Position numbers and translations under genes: made by a program
Part shown: positions 18,045-27,025 of the stretch, piece by piece
How the letters are laid out: each line of letters starts with the position of its first letter
Position numbering within the stretch: the stretch's first letter is position 1
Notes under the pieces: model-generated
The model's input: the letters and a program-made list of their open reading frames with translations, nothing else
What the model was told of the DNA's origin: nothing
The model's database searches: none
NCBI GenBank assembly: GCA_965262305.1
Contig: CBDHEY010000004.1
Coordinates: 124,001 to 188,000, forward strand
Origin: CBDHEY01 sp965262305
GTDB taxonomy: Bacteria > Pseudomonadota > Gammaproteobacteria > Pseudomonadales > Cellvibrionaceae
Direction: 5' to 3'
Length of the DNA stretch: 64,000 bases

Positions 18045-20696
18045 CTAGCAAATCGTTGGGTCGGTTTTTTCCGGATCAATGCTGTATCGCTGAATGGCAT
18101 CAGCAACATCTTTTAACTCAACTTTACCCTCTTCAGCCAGGGCTTTAAGCGATGCAACGACAACATAGTAACGATCCACTTCGAAAAAACTTCTCAATTT
18201 AGTTCGACTATCACTGCGGCCAAAGCCATCAGTACCTAATACTTTAAATGTTCCTGGGACGTAAGCACGGAGCTGTTCAGAGAAACTTTTCATATAGTCC
18301 GTTGAGATAATATAAGGCCCACCGGTTTCTTCGAGTTGCTCAGTAATGTATGGCTTACGCGGGGTTTCTGTCGGATGGAGCATATTCCAACGTTCAGTGC
18401 GATGACCGTCTCGAGCTAGCTCATTTATACTTGTCATGCTCCAAATGTCCGATTCAACGCCCCAATCTTCACGCAGTAAATCAGCAGCCGCTTCAACCTC
18501 ACGTAAAATCGAACCAGCACCCATCAATTGGACACGCTTCTTCTTGACGTTCTTTTTGCCCGACTTCAGCACATACATCCCTTTCACTATTCCCTCTTCA
18601 GCACCAGCAGGCATATCTGGGTGGGTATAGTTTTCATTCATTGTAGTGATGTAATAGAAAATGTTCTCTTTTTCAGCATACATCCGACGCAAGCCGTCTG
18701 TAATAATGACAGCTAGCTCATAACTATATGTTGGATCATAAGAAATACAGTTTGGAATGGTATTCGCTGCAATATGGCTATGACCATCTTGATGCTGCAA
18801 TCCTTCGCCATTTAGTGTGGTACGGCCAGAAGTCGCGCCTATCAAAAAGCCTCTGGCTTGCATATCACCAGCTAACCAAGCTAGATCTCCAATTCGCTGG
18901 AAACCAAACATTGAGTAGTAGATATAAAATGGAATCGTTGCAACCTTATGAGTGCTATATGAGGTGGCAGACGCAATCCAAGCAGAAACTGCACCAGCTT
19001 CGTTAATACCCTCTTCGAGAATTTGTCCACTTGCATCCTCACGATAGTACATAATTTGATCACTATCATGAGGCGTATATTTTTGACCCTCCGCAGTATA
19101 GATTCCCAACTGACGAAACATTCCTTCCATACCGAAGGTGCGCGCTTCATCTGGAACAATGGGTACGACTTGGTGGCCGATTTTTTTGTCTTTAGCAAGG
19201 GTCGAAATATAACGAACAAAAGCCATCGTAGTTGATATTTCTCGATCACCAGAAGACTTTAATAATGCTTTGAAGTTATCAAGCGCAGGTGTCTCAAGTG
19301 CATCAAAATCAGCTACTCTTGACGGAACCGGACCATTCAATGCCTGGCGGCGCCCCTTTAAATATTGCATTTCTTCAGAATTCTCAGACGGTCTGAAGTA
19401 AGGAACCGATTTTAGATCTTCGTCAGAAACTGGAATATTAAAACGATCGCGGAAAATCTTAAGATCATCTAATCCCATTTTTTTAACGTTATGGGCGATG
19501 TTCGCTGATTCTCCAGCACCCAAACCATAGCCTTTTACTGTTTGAGCCAATATAACAGTAGGCTGATCTTTATGATTGACAGCCTCATAATAGGCAGCAT
19601 ATACCTTCTGTGGGTCATGACCACCACGTTGCAGGTTAAAGATTTCGTCATCAGACAAATCTTTAACCAATTCAAGCAATTCTGGATATTTGCCAAAAAA
19701 GTGCTCACGCGTGTAGGCACCGCCGTTCGCTTTGTAGTTTTGCAATTCTCCATCGCAAACTTCATCCATACGCTTTTGCAGCAATCCAGTTGTGTCTTTT
19801 TCTAAAAGAGCATCCCAGCCTGTACCCCAAACAACCTTGATAACGTTCCAACCAGCACCGCGGAATACGCCTTCTAATTCCTGGATAATTTTGCCGTTAC
19901 CACGCACAGGGCCGTCAAGACGTTGGAGGTTACAGTTAATAACGAATATAAGATTATCTAGTTGCTCACGACCAGCTAAAGAAATTGCACCAAGAGTCTC
20001 TGGTTCATCACATTCTCCGTCACCTAAGAAAGCCCAAACCTTACGATCATTTTCTGGCATTAGCTCTCGTTGTACCAAATAACGCATTACATGAGCTTGG
20101 TAGATGGACGTAATCGGACCTAATCCCATTGAAACTGTTGGAAATTGCCAGTAATCGGGCATCAACCAGGGGTGGGGGTAAGAAGACAAGCCACCACCGT
20201 CAACTTCACGGCGGAAATTATCAAGTTGTTCTTCGCTTATTCGTCCTTCTAAATAAGAACGTGCATAAATACCAGGCGAAATATGTCCCTGGAAATAAAC
20301 CAAATCACCTAATTGATCGCCTTCATTACCACGAAAAAAATGGTTAAAACCAACATCATAAAGAGTCGCTGAAGAAGAGAAAGAGGATATGTGTCCCCCT
20401 AAACCGTCATCATTATCATTCGCACGAACGACCATTGCCATAGCATTCCAGCGAACCAAAGACCGAATATTTCTTTCTAAATGAGCATCGCCAGGTATGC
20501 GCTTTTCGTCTTTGGGTGCAATCGTATTAATGTAGGGTGTGCGTATCGCAGATGGCATGCTTACACCAGACTTGGTTGCAGTATTTGCCAGCTGAGTTAA
20601 AAGATATGCAGCGCGATCGGTACCATTATGTCTTACGACGGACTCAAGGGCTTCTAACCACTCTTGGGTTTCAAGAGCATCAGTTTCCTCTTTCAT
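18045..20696 (-). CDS. aceE: Pyruvate dehydrogenase E1 component (homodimeric)
   Basis: This 883-residue homodimeric E1 decarboxylates pyruvate with thiamine diphosphate and acetylates the E2 lipoyl groups. The thiamine diphosphate motif is visible as GDGECDEPE followed by NCNLQRLDGPVRGN. Other AceE landmarks are the N-terminal HISSFSSSATLYDVGFNHFFRG region, LQHQDGHSH and GTDGFGRSD near the C-terminus. Length fits E. coli AceE (887). GGAGA lies about 6 bases before the ATG. It is the promoter-proximal gene of aceE-aceF. The E3 gene (lpd) and a pdhR regulator are not in this window. Confidence 0.98.
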   Translation of the reverse strand: MKEETDALETQEWLEALESVVRHNGTDRAAYLLTQLANTATKSGVSMPSAIRTPYINTIAPKDEKRIPGDAHLERNIRSLVRWNAMAMVVRANDNDDGLGGHISSFSSSATLYDVGFNHFFRGNEGDQLGDLVYFQGHISPGIYARSYLEGRISEEQLDNFRREVDGGGLSSYPHPWLMPDYWQFPTVSMGLGPITSIYQAHVMRYLVQRELMPENDRKVWAFLGDGECDEPETLGAISLAGREQLDNLIFVINCNLQRLDGPVRGNGKIIQELEGVFRGAGWNVIKVVWGTGWDALLEKDTTGLLQKRMDEVCDGELQNYKANGGAYTREHFFGKYPELLELVKDLSDDEIFNLQRGGHDPQKVYAAYYEAVNHKDQPTVILAQTVKGYGLGAGESANIAHNVKKMGLDDLKIFRDRFNIPVSDEDLKSVPYFRPSENSEEMQYLKGRRQALNGPVPSRVADFDALETPALDNFKALLKSSGDREISTTMAFVRYISTLAKDKKIGHQVVPIVPDEARTFGMEGMFRQLGIYTAEGQKYTPHDSDQIMYYREDASGQILEEGINEAGAVSAWIASATSYSTHKVATIPFYIYYSMFGFQRIGDLAWLAGDMQARGFLIGATSGRTTLNGEGLQHQDGHSHIAANTIPNCISYDPTYSYELAVIITDGLRRMYAEKENIFYYITTMNENYTHPDMPAGAEEGIVKGMYVLKSGKKNVKKKRVQLMGAGSILREVEAAADLLREDWGVESDIWSMTSINELARDGHRTERWNMLHPTETPRKPYITEQLEETGGPYIISTDYMKSFSEQLRAYVPGTFKVLGTDGFGRSDSRTKLRSFFEVDRYYVVVASLKALAEEGKVELKDVADAIQRYSIDPEKTDPTIC

Positions 20697-21209
20697 GAAG
20701 GTCTCCTGTTCTAGTAACGCCTTTTGAGCATCACTTATTTTTTACTAAATAAAAGCTTACTCATCGATAAAGATTGATGAGAGCTTTAAAGTGCTTTTAA
20801 TAGGATTATTCGAGGTTAACTGCACCAATTGAGGTCCAACTTGTTCTAATTTAAACCAAAATTAAAATTTAGCTCAGTAAACACTCGAAACACCGGATAT
20901 TAAAGAATTTATTTTAGTGTAGCTAAGTATATAGCCATCAATCTAACATAAATCCTTAGCCAGAATTTAGAGCGACAGGATTCTACACACATATTCCTGC
21001 ATTTTCCAGACCAACCAATTTACTGAGATTAATTTATAACCAACGAATTCGCTTATGCGCGAAATAGAAGCAATCGCCAATTGAGTAACAATAAATTGAA
21101 AACTAACAAATGAAAGGACTATTTATTGTTCTATTGGCGTTGAGCTCATTAACGGTTACGCTACACCCAAAACAATTTCCTTGTCTTAAACAAAAGCGTC
21201 AAGTTAAAT
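20697..21209. other. 513-bp gene-poor gap upstream of aceE
   Basis: This gap should hold the aceE promoter (minus strand) and the 3' end of the M16 protease transcript. I see no confident sigma-70 hexamers and no clear PdhR palindrome. It contains an imperfect inverted repeat at 21075-21139 (arms of 7 and 10 bp with a small internal mismatch). A 40-codon plus-strand frame (21110-21232) begins with a signal-like MKGLFIVLLALSSLTV but has no ribosome-binding site. Confidence 0.5.
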
Positions 21210-24077
21210 TTACGGATAAGCGTAGTAGCTAGATTGGTTTTTAAATTTACTTTCGTCATCGATTAGATGAGAACCTTTAATTTCAAGCGGCTTACCTGTA
21301 GTTGACACAAAAATGATGTTGCGCAGATTTTTGTTAAATAATTCATCATATAAAACTTCAATTTGTTTAACTGAAATTTTTTCAACTGCTTTAATTAACT
21401 TTTCTCGCTCATCGAAAGAGTATCGCTCCTTTAAAATCTGCGACCAAAATCTGTCAGCAAGCTCTTGTTGATTATTGGCTTTTTCTTCAAGAGACGAGAT
21501 AACCGATGCTCTATCTTGCTCAAAGGTATTTAGTATCTCAAATTTATATTCCCAGAAAAATTTTTGAATTTGATCATAGATTTGTTGAGCATTTTTGTCA
21601 GGCGATTGAACCACTGCCAAAAACCCTGGAGTATCTTTGAAAGGATAATTAGTGGTATAGACTATATACCCTAATTGGAGCTCCGTTCTTAACCTGTTAA
21701 AAAACGGAGTTGAAACCATTTGTTGCAAAACCAATACAGATGCTCGATCTATCATGGTATCGTTTTCACCCTGAAAATACATGACAACTGCAGAATCCGT
21801 TTCATCTGTGACAACCTCGCGGATTAGTGGCCCTTTATTTTGACTAAGTCGAACAACACGGCCTTCGATCTTGCCAACATTTTTCGATTCGCTACTTAAA
21901 ACCTCCGTAAGAATCTTCGCATAGTTCTTCGAATCTTTTTTCTTAAGGTTACCAAATGCGAATAATTGAACTGACCCAAAATCAAATATACTTCTCAAAA
22001 CACTTTTATACTCATCTAGAGTGATTTTTTGATATGCATTTCTAATATCTTCAGCAGACCAGTAAGGTCGGTATATTACCGAAGGGATGTCTCTAAATAT
22101 TTTAGAAGTCGGTTTATCTTTCAACTTATTATTTGCACTTCTTTCTAGTTCGCTTTTAACATAATCAAAATACTCTTTGTTTATTTCACCCTGAACGCTA
22201 GCATCATTTAAATAGATTTCAACACGCTCCATAACGGTATTAACAAGGTTGGGCAAAGTTTGGTTATACCCTTCAAAGTCAATATTTAAACCACGGTAGT
22301 TTGCTCCCATCGAGTACCTTAAGCCACCGATAGAGGCATCGTAAGTCACTTCACTAATTGATTCTCGAATAATGCGACTAAATATCTGCATAACAATAAA
22401 ATTCTTAGGGCTTTTAGCAACATTAGGAAGTATATAGCGGGCTTTTAAACTTGCTTTCGGTGTATCAAAAGTATTGTCATTCGCAAACCAAGCACTTACC
22501 TGTTTAGACTTGATTATCTCTACCGGTTTTTTCTGATTCTCAACGTCACCAGCTTGCTCAACAATGTTAAATTCGTCTGGAATAAATTGATTTTTGGAGG
22601 GCAATTTAAACAATTTCTCATCTTGATCTACGCCAGAAGATTTTGCAGTATTAACGTCTTTTTCGGAAGTCACTGCGTATTTTGTTTCATATATGTTGCT
22701 TGTTTTTACAACCTTTGCATCCGGAGACATAAGTATTTTTACTAGATTCTCTGGAGATATGTAACTCAAGAATTGATTGATTAATTCAGGATCAAATTTT
22801 TCATACATATAGGGTTCATATAGCAACAAAGAAGGGTCGATACGATGCATTCTTGAAGAAAGCCAAATAACCTGATGAATAGGGTCGACTGGCTCACCAT
22901 ACTCAAACCCAATGGTACCGAGATTTTTTAGCTCGTTGAATCGCCACTTTTCAACTCCCTGGTTCTTTACTAACGCTAAATAATCAAAAAAGAGCGCTTC
23001 TATTGCAGCAATGTTTTTATTTCCTTGTTCTGTTAATTGAATTTCAATAGAGAAAGCTTCACCGCCTCGCCACTCCAACCGACTTCCTGCACTCAACGCG
23101 GTGGCCCACCCTTTTTCACGAAGTATTGAAAGCAAAGATCCTTGCCCTTCATGGCCCAACAAATGGCCGATGTATATTATCGGTTTTTCTCTAAAATACG
23201 GCTCGCTATCCGGTATTGAAAACATCAAGGACAAAGAACGAATTTCTTTCACAGGCTGAATACTAATGAGCGAAGGTGAAAAACCTTTAGGGAAAAGCGA
23301 ATCAAATGTTTCGTGTCTAACCGCTTTACTATTTTGAATATTAGAAAAATATTTCTTCGCTAAAGAAGTTAACACCTCTATAGTTTGTGGGCCATATAGA
23401 ACTAAGCTCATATTTGATGCATGGTAATATGCATCATAGAATGCTCTTACATCTTCGACCAATGGACGAGGCGCTTTCACAGACAAGGTTTCCGAATTTC
23501 CCGTAGCAAACTTCGCTATTGAATGATTAGGTAAAACAAGCTCTCGCAATACATCTCGGGCTCTTCTGTAATCACTATTAAACTTCGATGTAAATTCTGA
23601 GTGAACCGCGAGTCTTTCTCTTTCAATATACTTTTCCGATAATGTCGGAGATTCAAACATAGAACTGAATCTATCTAATCCACCCTCAAAAAAACTAGAA
23701 TCGATATCGAAAAAATAATTTGTATTAAGCAAACTAGTAAAAGCATTGTGTGATCCCGCATGACCAGAAATAAACTTATCCAATGCATTTGCTTCAGGAT
23801 ATTTTTTCGAACCTAAAAATAACATATGCTCTAGAAAATGAGCCATGCCTTGGCGATCAAACGGATCTTCTCCTGATCCTGCATCAATGTTGAGTGATGC
23901 AGCAGACTTAGGTGCATCTGCATCTGAAATCACCATTACTTTCAACTGGTTTTCGAGAGTAAAATAATCAAATTCGCGTTCATCATTCTTCTTTTTTATA
24001 ATGTCCAATCCAAATGCAAGGTTTGATACAAATAAAATCGAAAGTACTCGACCGATATAAAAAATGGTTTTATACAT
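21210..24077 (-). CDS. Periplasmic M16 zinc protease, pitrilysin/insulinase family
   Basis: This 955-residue protease has a signal peptide (cleavage near LAFG|L). The inverted zinc motif HFLEH is at residues 80-84 and the third ligand Glu is 77 residues on (E161, in LAVHSEF), exactly the pitrilysin pattern. There are four M16 modules in total, with the inactive C-terminal half ending in LQLGYIVYTTNYPF-type sequence. Homologues (protease III, ptrA) degrade small peptides in the periplasm. Length matches PtrA (962). It lies downstream of perM on the same strand. Identity as the ptrA orthologue is likely but not proven, as M16 paralogues exist. Confidence 0.9.
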   Translation of the reverse strand: MYKTIFYIGRVLSILFVSNLAFGLDIIKKKNDEREFDYFTLENQLKVMVISDADAPKSAASLNIDAGSGEDPFDRQGMAHFLEHMLFLGSKKYPEANALDKFISGHAGSHNAFTSLLNTNYFFDIDSSFFEGGLDRFSSMFESPTLSEKYIERERLAVHSEFTSKFNSDYRRARDVLRELVLPNHSIAKFATGNSETLSVKAPRPLVEDVRAFYDAYYHASNMSLVLYGPQTIEVLTSLAKKYFSNIQNSKAVRHETFDSLFPKGFSPSLISIQPVKEIRSLSLMFSIPDSEPYFREKPIIYIGHLLGHEGQGSLLSILREKGWATALSAGSRLEWRGGEAFSIEIQLTEQGNKNIAAIEALFFDYLALVKNQGVEKWRFNELKNLGTIGFEYGEPVDPIHQVIWLSSRMHRIDPSLLLYEPYMYEKFDPELINQFLSYISPENLVKILMSPDAKVVKTSNIYETKYAVTSEKDVNTAKSSGVDQDEKLFKLPSKNQFIPDEFNIVEQAGDVENQKKPVEIIKSKQVSAWFANDNTFDTPKASLKARYILPNVAKSPKNFIVMQIFSRIIRESISEVTYDASIGGLRYSMGANYRGLNIDFEGYNQTLPNLVNTVMERVEIYLNDASVQGEINKEYFDYVKSELERSANNKLKDKPTSKIFRDIPSVIYRPYWSAEDIRNAYQKITLDEYKSVLRSIFDFGSVQLFAFGNLKKKDSKNYAKILTEVLSSESKNVGKIEGRVVRLSQNKGPLIREVVTDETDSAVVMYFQGENDTMIDRASVLVLQQMVSTPFFNRLRTELQLGYIVYTTNYPFKDTPGFLAVVQSPDKNAQQIYDQIQKFFWEYKFEILNTFEQDRASVISSLEEKANNQQELADRFWSQILKERYSFDEREKLIKAVEKISVKQIEVLYDELFNKNLRNIIFVSTTGKPLEIKGSHLIDDESKFKNQSSYYAYP

Positions 24078-24122
24078 AGTGTGTTACTCTTAAACCCTTT
24101 ATCTTAATTAACATGATACTTA

Positions 24123-25226
24123 TTACGGTTGGATTTCAGACGTTTCATTTGAATCCACATCTCCCATATCTTCTATATCAGAATTAGTTGGCCAAGCATT
24201 TACAATAGCCTTAAACAAGGTTGCTAAAGGAATCGCGAAGAATACACCCCAGAACCCCCAAAGACCTCCAAAAACAAGCACCGCCAAGACAATGGCATTG
24301 GGATGCATTTTCACTGCTTCAGAAAAAAGAAGAGGCACTAAGACATTTCCATCCAAAGCTTGAATGATCGTATATGCCAACATGACATAGAGAAATTCAT
24401 TGGACCAACCCCACTGAAAGAAACCAATTATTGCCACAGGAAGCGTCACAACTGCCGCACCTATGTATGGTATTAGCACAGAAAAACCCACAGCTATACC
24501 CAGCAAAAGTGCATAATTTAGACCTAATAAGCTGAACGAAATACTAGACACGCCGCCGACAATAACAATTTCAATAACCTTACCTCTTACGTAATTCGCT
24601 ATCTGCAAGTTCATTTCAGCCCAGATTTTATCCATCACAGGACGTTCTCTTGGCAAAAAGCTCGTCACCCAATCAATAATTTCATCGCTGTCTTTAAGGA
24701 AGAAAAATACTAAAATCGGAACAAGTACGAGATAAATCAAAAAAGCAACGAGAATTGGAAGCTGATTGGCAGAGAAAGAAAGAATTGTTTGCCCAAGTTG
24801 TGCCATTTCCTTGGTTAACATGTTCGTAATTTCTTGTACATTTTTTTCTGTAATAAGGTCTGGATATTTTTGTGGCAACAGCAATAAAAGCTCTTTTCCT
24901 TCTTCAACCATCTTTGGCGTTTCCGTAAAAAGTGTCACCAGTTGATGCCACAAACCTGGGAGTATAAATAACAAACCAATGACAATACTTCCAGCTAATA
25001 TCAAAAATGCGATACTCACCGCCACAAGATGCGATATTCCCCAGGACTTCAAACGGATAACTACACCCTGCATTAAAAAGGCAATGATAATCGCGGAAAT
25101 CATTGGTGCTAGGACAACACCCATTGAAAGGACGATTGCAAAACTCACAACAAGCATGACCGCAACGAGCACAGCTTCTTCTTCGGCAAAATACCGTTCT
25201 ATCCAGCGATGAAATACTTTTATCAT
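24123..25226 (-). CDS. perM: AI-2E family transporter, PerM-like
   Basis: This 367-residue membrane protein of the AI-2E transporter family (formerly UPF0118) has about eight predicted helices and the family segment LLGIAVGFSVLIPYIGAAVVTLPVAI (in part), followed by QALDGNVLVPLLFSEAVKMHP. AAGG lies 6 bases before the ATG. In E. coli the perM gene is divergent from bepA, and the same arrangement is seen here across 286 bp. Proteins of this family export diverse small solutes; the substrate here is unknown. Confidence 0.87.
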   Translation of the reverse strand: MIKVFHRWIERYFAEEEAVLVAVMLVVSFAIVLSMGVVLAPMISAIIIAFLMQGVVIRLKSWGISHLVAVSIAFLILAGSIVIGLLFILPGLWHQLVTLFTETPKMVEEGKELLLLLPQKYPDLITEKNVQEITNMLTKEMAQLGQTILSFSANQLPILVAFLIYLVLVPILVFFFLKDSDEIIDWVTSFLPRERPVMDKIWAEMNLQIANYVRGKVIEIVIVGGVSSISFSLLGLNYALLLGIAVGFSVLIPYIGAAVVTLPVAIIGFFQWGWSNEFLYVMLAYTIIQALDGNVLVPLLFSEAVKMHPNAIVLAVLVFGGLWGFWGVFFAIPLATLFKAIVNAWPTNSDIEDMGDVDSNETSEIQP

Positions 25227-25512
25227 GGAGGGCCTTATATGATTTTTGTTTTAGGTTTACGCTAAACTAAAAAGTTCCTAGCCTATTGGAATTAAACGAT
25301 TTTTCGCCTATTTTTATAATTGGATAAAACATCAACAAACGAAGGCAATTTAGTCTTTAGGCATTCAATTTTATGATATAACACTTAACCATTAATATTT
25401 TTGGTGACAAGATCATAAACAAAAACTATTGAACCTTTTTCTGTTAAAATCCTCTTAAAAAGAAGATCTATACTCATATTAGACAATTTATCAACTATCT
25501 AGCCATAACTTA

Positions 25513-26982
25513 GTGAAATATTATAAGGATCGATATCGCTTGCAGAGATATATAGGGGTGTTCCTATTTTCGCTTGTTTTAGTATGTCAAAAGGTCTCGC
25601 CAAACAGCTCAAATATTAACCTTCCTGATCTCGGTGATGCGAGCGGAGGTTTAATTAGCACGGCTCAAGAGTACGAACTTGGTCAAAAGTGGTTAAAGTT
25701 TTACCGCTCTCAAGTGCTTACTGCGAGCGACCCACTGATTCAAGACTATCTTGAAAGATTAACTCGAAAAATTGCATTTCATAGCGAGTTAAAAGATAAG
25801 CGTCTCGAAATACTTGTCATTGATAACCCTACACTTAATGCTTTCGCAGTACCAGGCGGGATTATCGGAATCCATACAGGTTTGTTCTCTTATGCCGGAA
25901 CTGAGCAACAACTTGCTTCTGTGGTCGCACACGAACTCGCTCATATAAGCCAACGACACTTCGCAAGAAGACTTTTGGACCAAGAGGAAAAAAGCATCCC
26001 AACTCTTGCAGCACTATTCGCGAGTATTTTAATTGCAGCTACGTCAGGTGGTGAAGCCGGTTTAGCTGCAATTGCAGCGACTCAAGCCGCGTCAGCTGAT
26101 TCTCAATTGAGATTCAGTCGAAAAATGGAGCAAGAAGCAGATCGAGTTGGAATGAATACACTTATACGAGCAGGTATGGATCCCTTTGCAATGCCGGAGA
26201 TGTTCGAACAAATGCAGAGAGCATCACGTTTTCAAAGACGGCCACCGGAGTTCCTGCTGACTCACCCTTTGACAGAATCTCGAATTAGCGATTCCCAGTT
26301 GCGTGCTCAACAGTTTCGTAAAAAGCAATATCCAATCAGCCTCGAGTTTCAACTTGTTAAAACACGTATTCAGCTATCTAGAGACACTACAGGGAAATCG
26401 TCGCTCATCAAATTTCAAAAAGAAGTAGCCGAAAACACCTATTCGAGCGCGGCAGCAAAATATGGATTAGCTTTAGCAAACATAAAACTTAAAGATTCAG
26501 AAGCAGCTTTAAAACTTATAAAAGATTTGAGAAATAAAGACTCTGAGAATGTGTATTACATTTTAGCCGAAGCCAATGCTCTTAGTGTCGATAGACAGGA
26601 CAAAAAAGCGTTAACGATGCTTGAGAATGCTCTGGAGTCACGGCCGAGCAATCACCCAATCAATATCCGATATGCAGAATTATTGATGGAAAATGGCGAA
26701 TATAAAAGAGCTGAAAAAGCGTTAATAGAACATAGTAAACGCAGGCCAACAGACGATTACGTTTGGTATCTACTCGCCGAGGTACATGGTCTAGCAGGTG
26801 ATATTTTTCGCGTTCATACCGCGAGAGCAGAGTATTTCTTACTTAATGGATTATTCGACAAAGCCGAAATTCAAGTCAAAAATGCGTTAAAAATGGCTGG
26901 AGACGATAAATTTACACTAGCAAAACTTCAACAAAAGTTAGAACAAATACAAAAAGATAAACGAGACTTTTTAGAAATCTAA
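25513..26982 (+). CDS. bepA: Periplasmic M48 metalloprotease/chaperone BepA
   Basis: This protein has an N-terminal hydrophobic segment, then an M48 protease domain with HELAH at residues 140-144 and the third zinc ligand in EQEADRVGMN. The LTHPLTESRI segment carries the regulatory His. Four C-terminal TPR repeats follow. BepA degrades stalled outer-membrane proteins such as LptD and BamA and promotes their assembly. Length (489) matches E. coli BepA (487). The frame starts at GTG 25513, which has no ribosome-binding site. An in-frame TTG at 25540 has AAGGA 10 bases upstream and gives a normal signal peptide, so it may be the real start. Confidence 0.92.
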   Translation: MKYYKDRYRLQRYIGVFLFSLVLVCQKVSPNSSNINLPDLGDASGGLISTAQEYELGQKWLKFYRSQVLTASDPLIQDYLERLTRKIAFHSELKDKRLEILVIDNPTLNAFAVPGGIIGIHTGLFSYAGTEQQLASVVAHELAHISQRHFARRLLDQEEKSIPTLAALFASILIAATSGGEAGLAAIAATQAASADSQLRFSRKMEQEADRVGMNTLIRAGMDPFAMPEMFEQMQRASRFQRRPPEFLLTHPLTESRISDSQLRAQQFRKKQYPISLEFQLVKTRIQLSRDTTGKSSLIKFQKEVAENTYSSAAAKYGLALANIKLKDSEAALKLIKDLRNKDSENVYYILAEANALSVDRQDKKALTMLENALESRPSNHPINIRYAELLMENGEYKRAEKALIEHSKRRPTDDYVWYLLAEVHGLAGDIFRVHTARAEYFLLNGLFDKAEIQVKNALKMAGDDKFTLAKLQQKLEQIQKDKRDFLEI

Positions 26983-27025
26983 TATATCCAAATAGAGCCA
27001 ACCCTTGCGACAAATACTGCGAAAT

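Noticed and set aside
20810..20835. Possible PdhR operator upstream of aceE (ATTGGT near AACC)
   Set aside because: The half-sites are 6 bp apart instead of 3 and the palindrome is incomplete.
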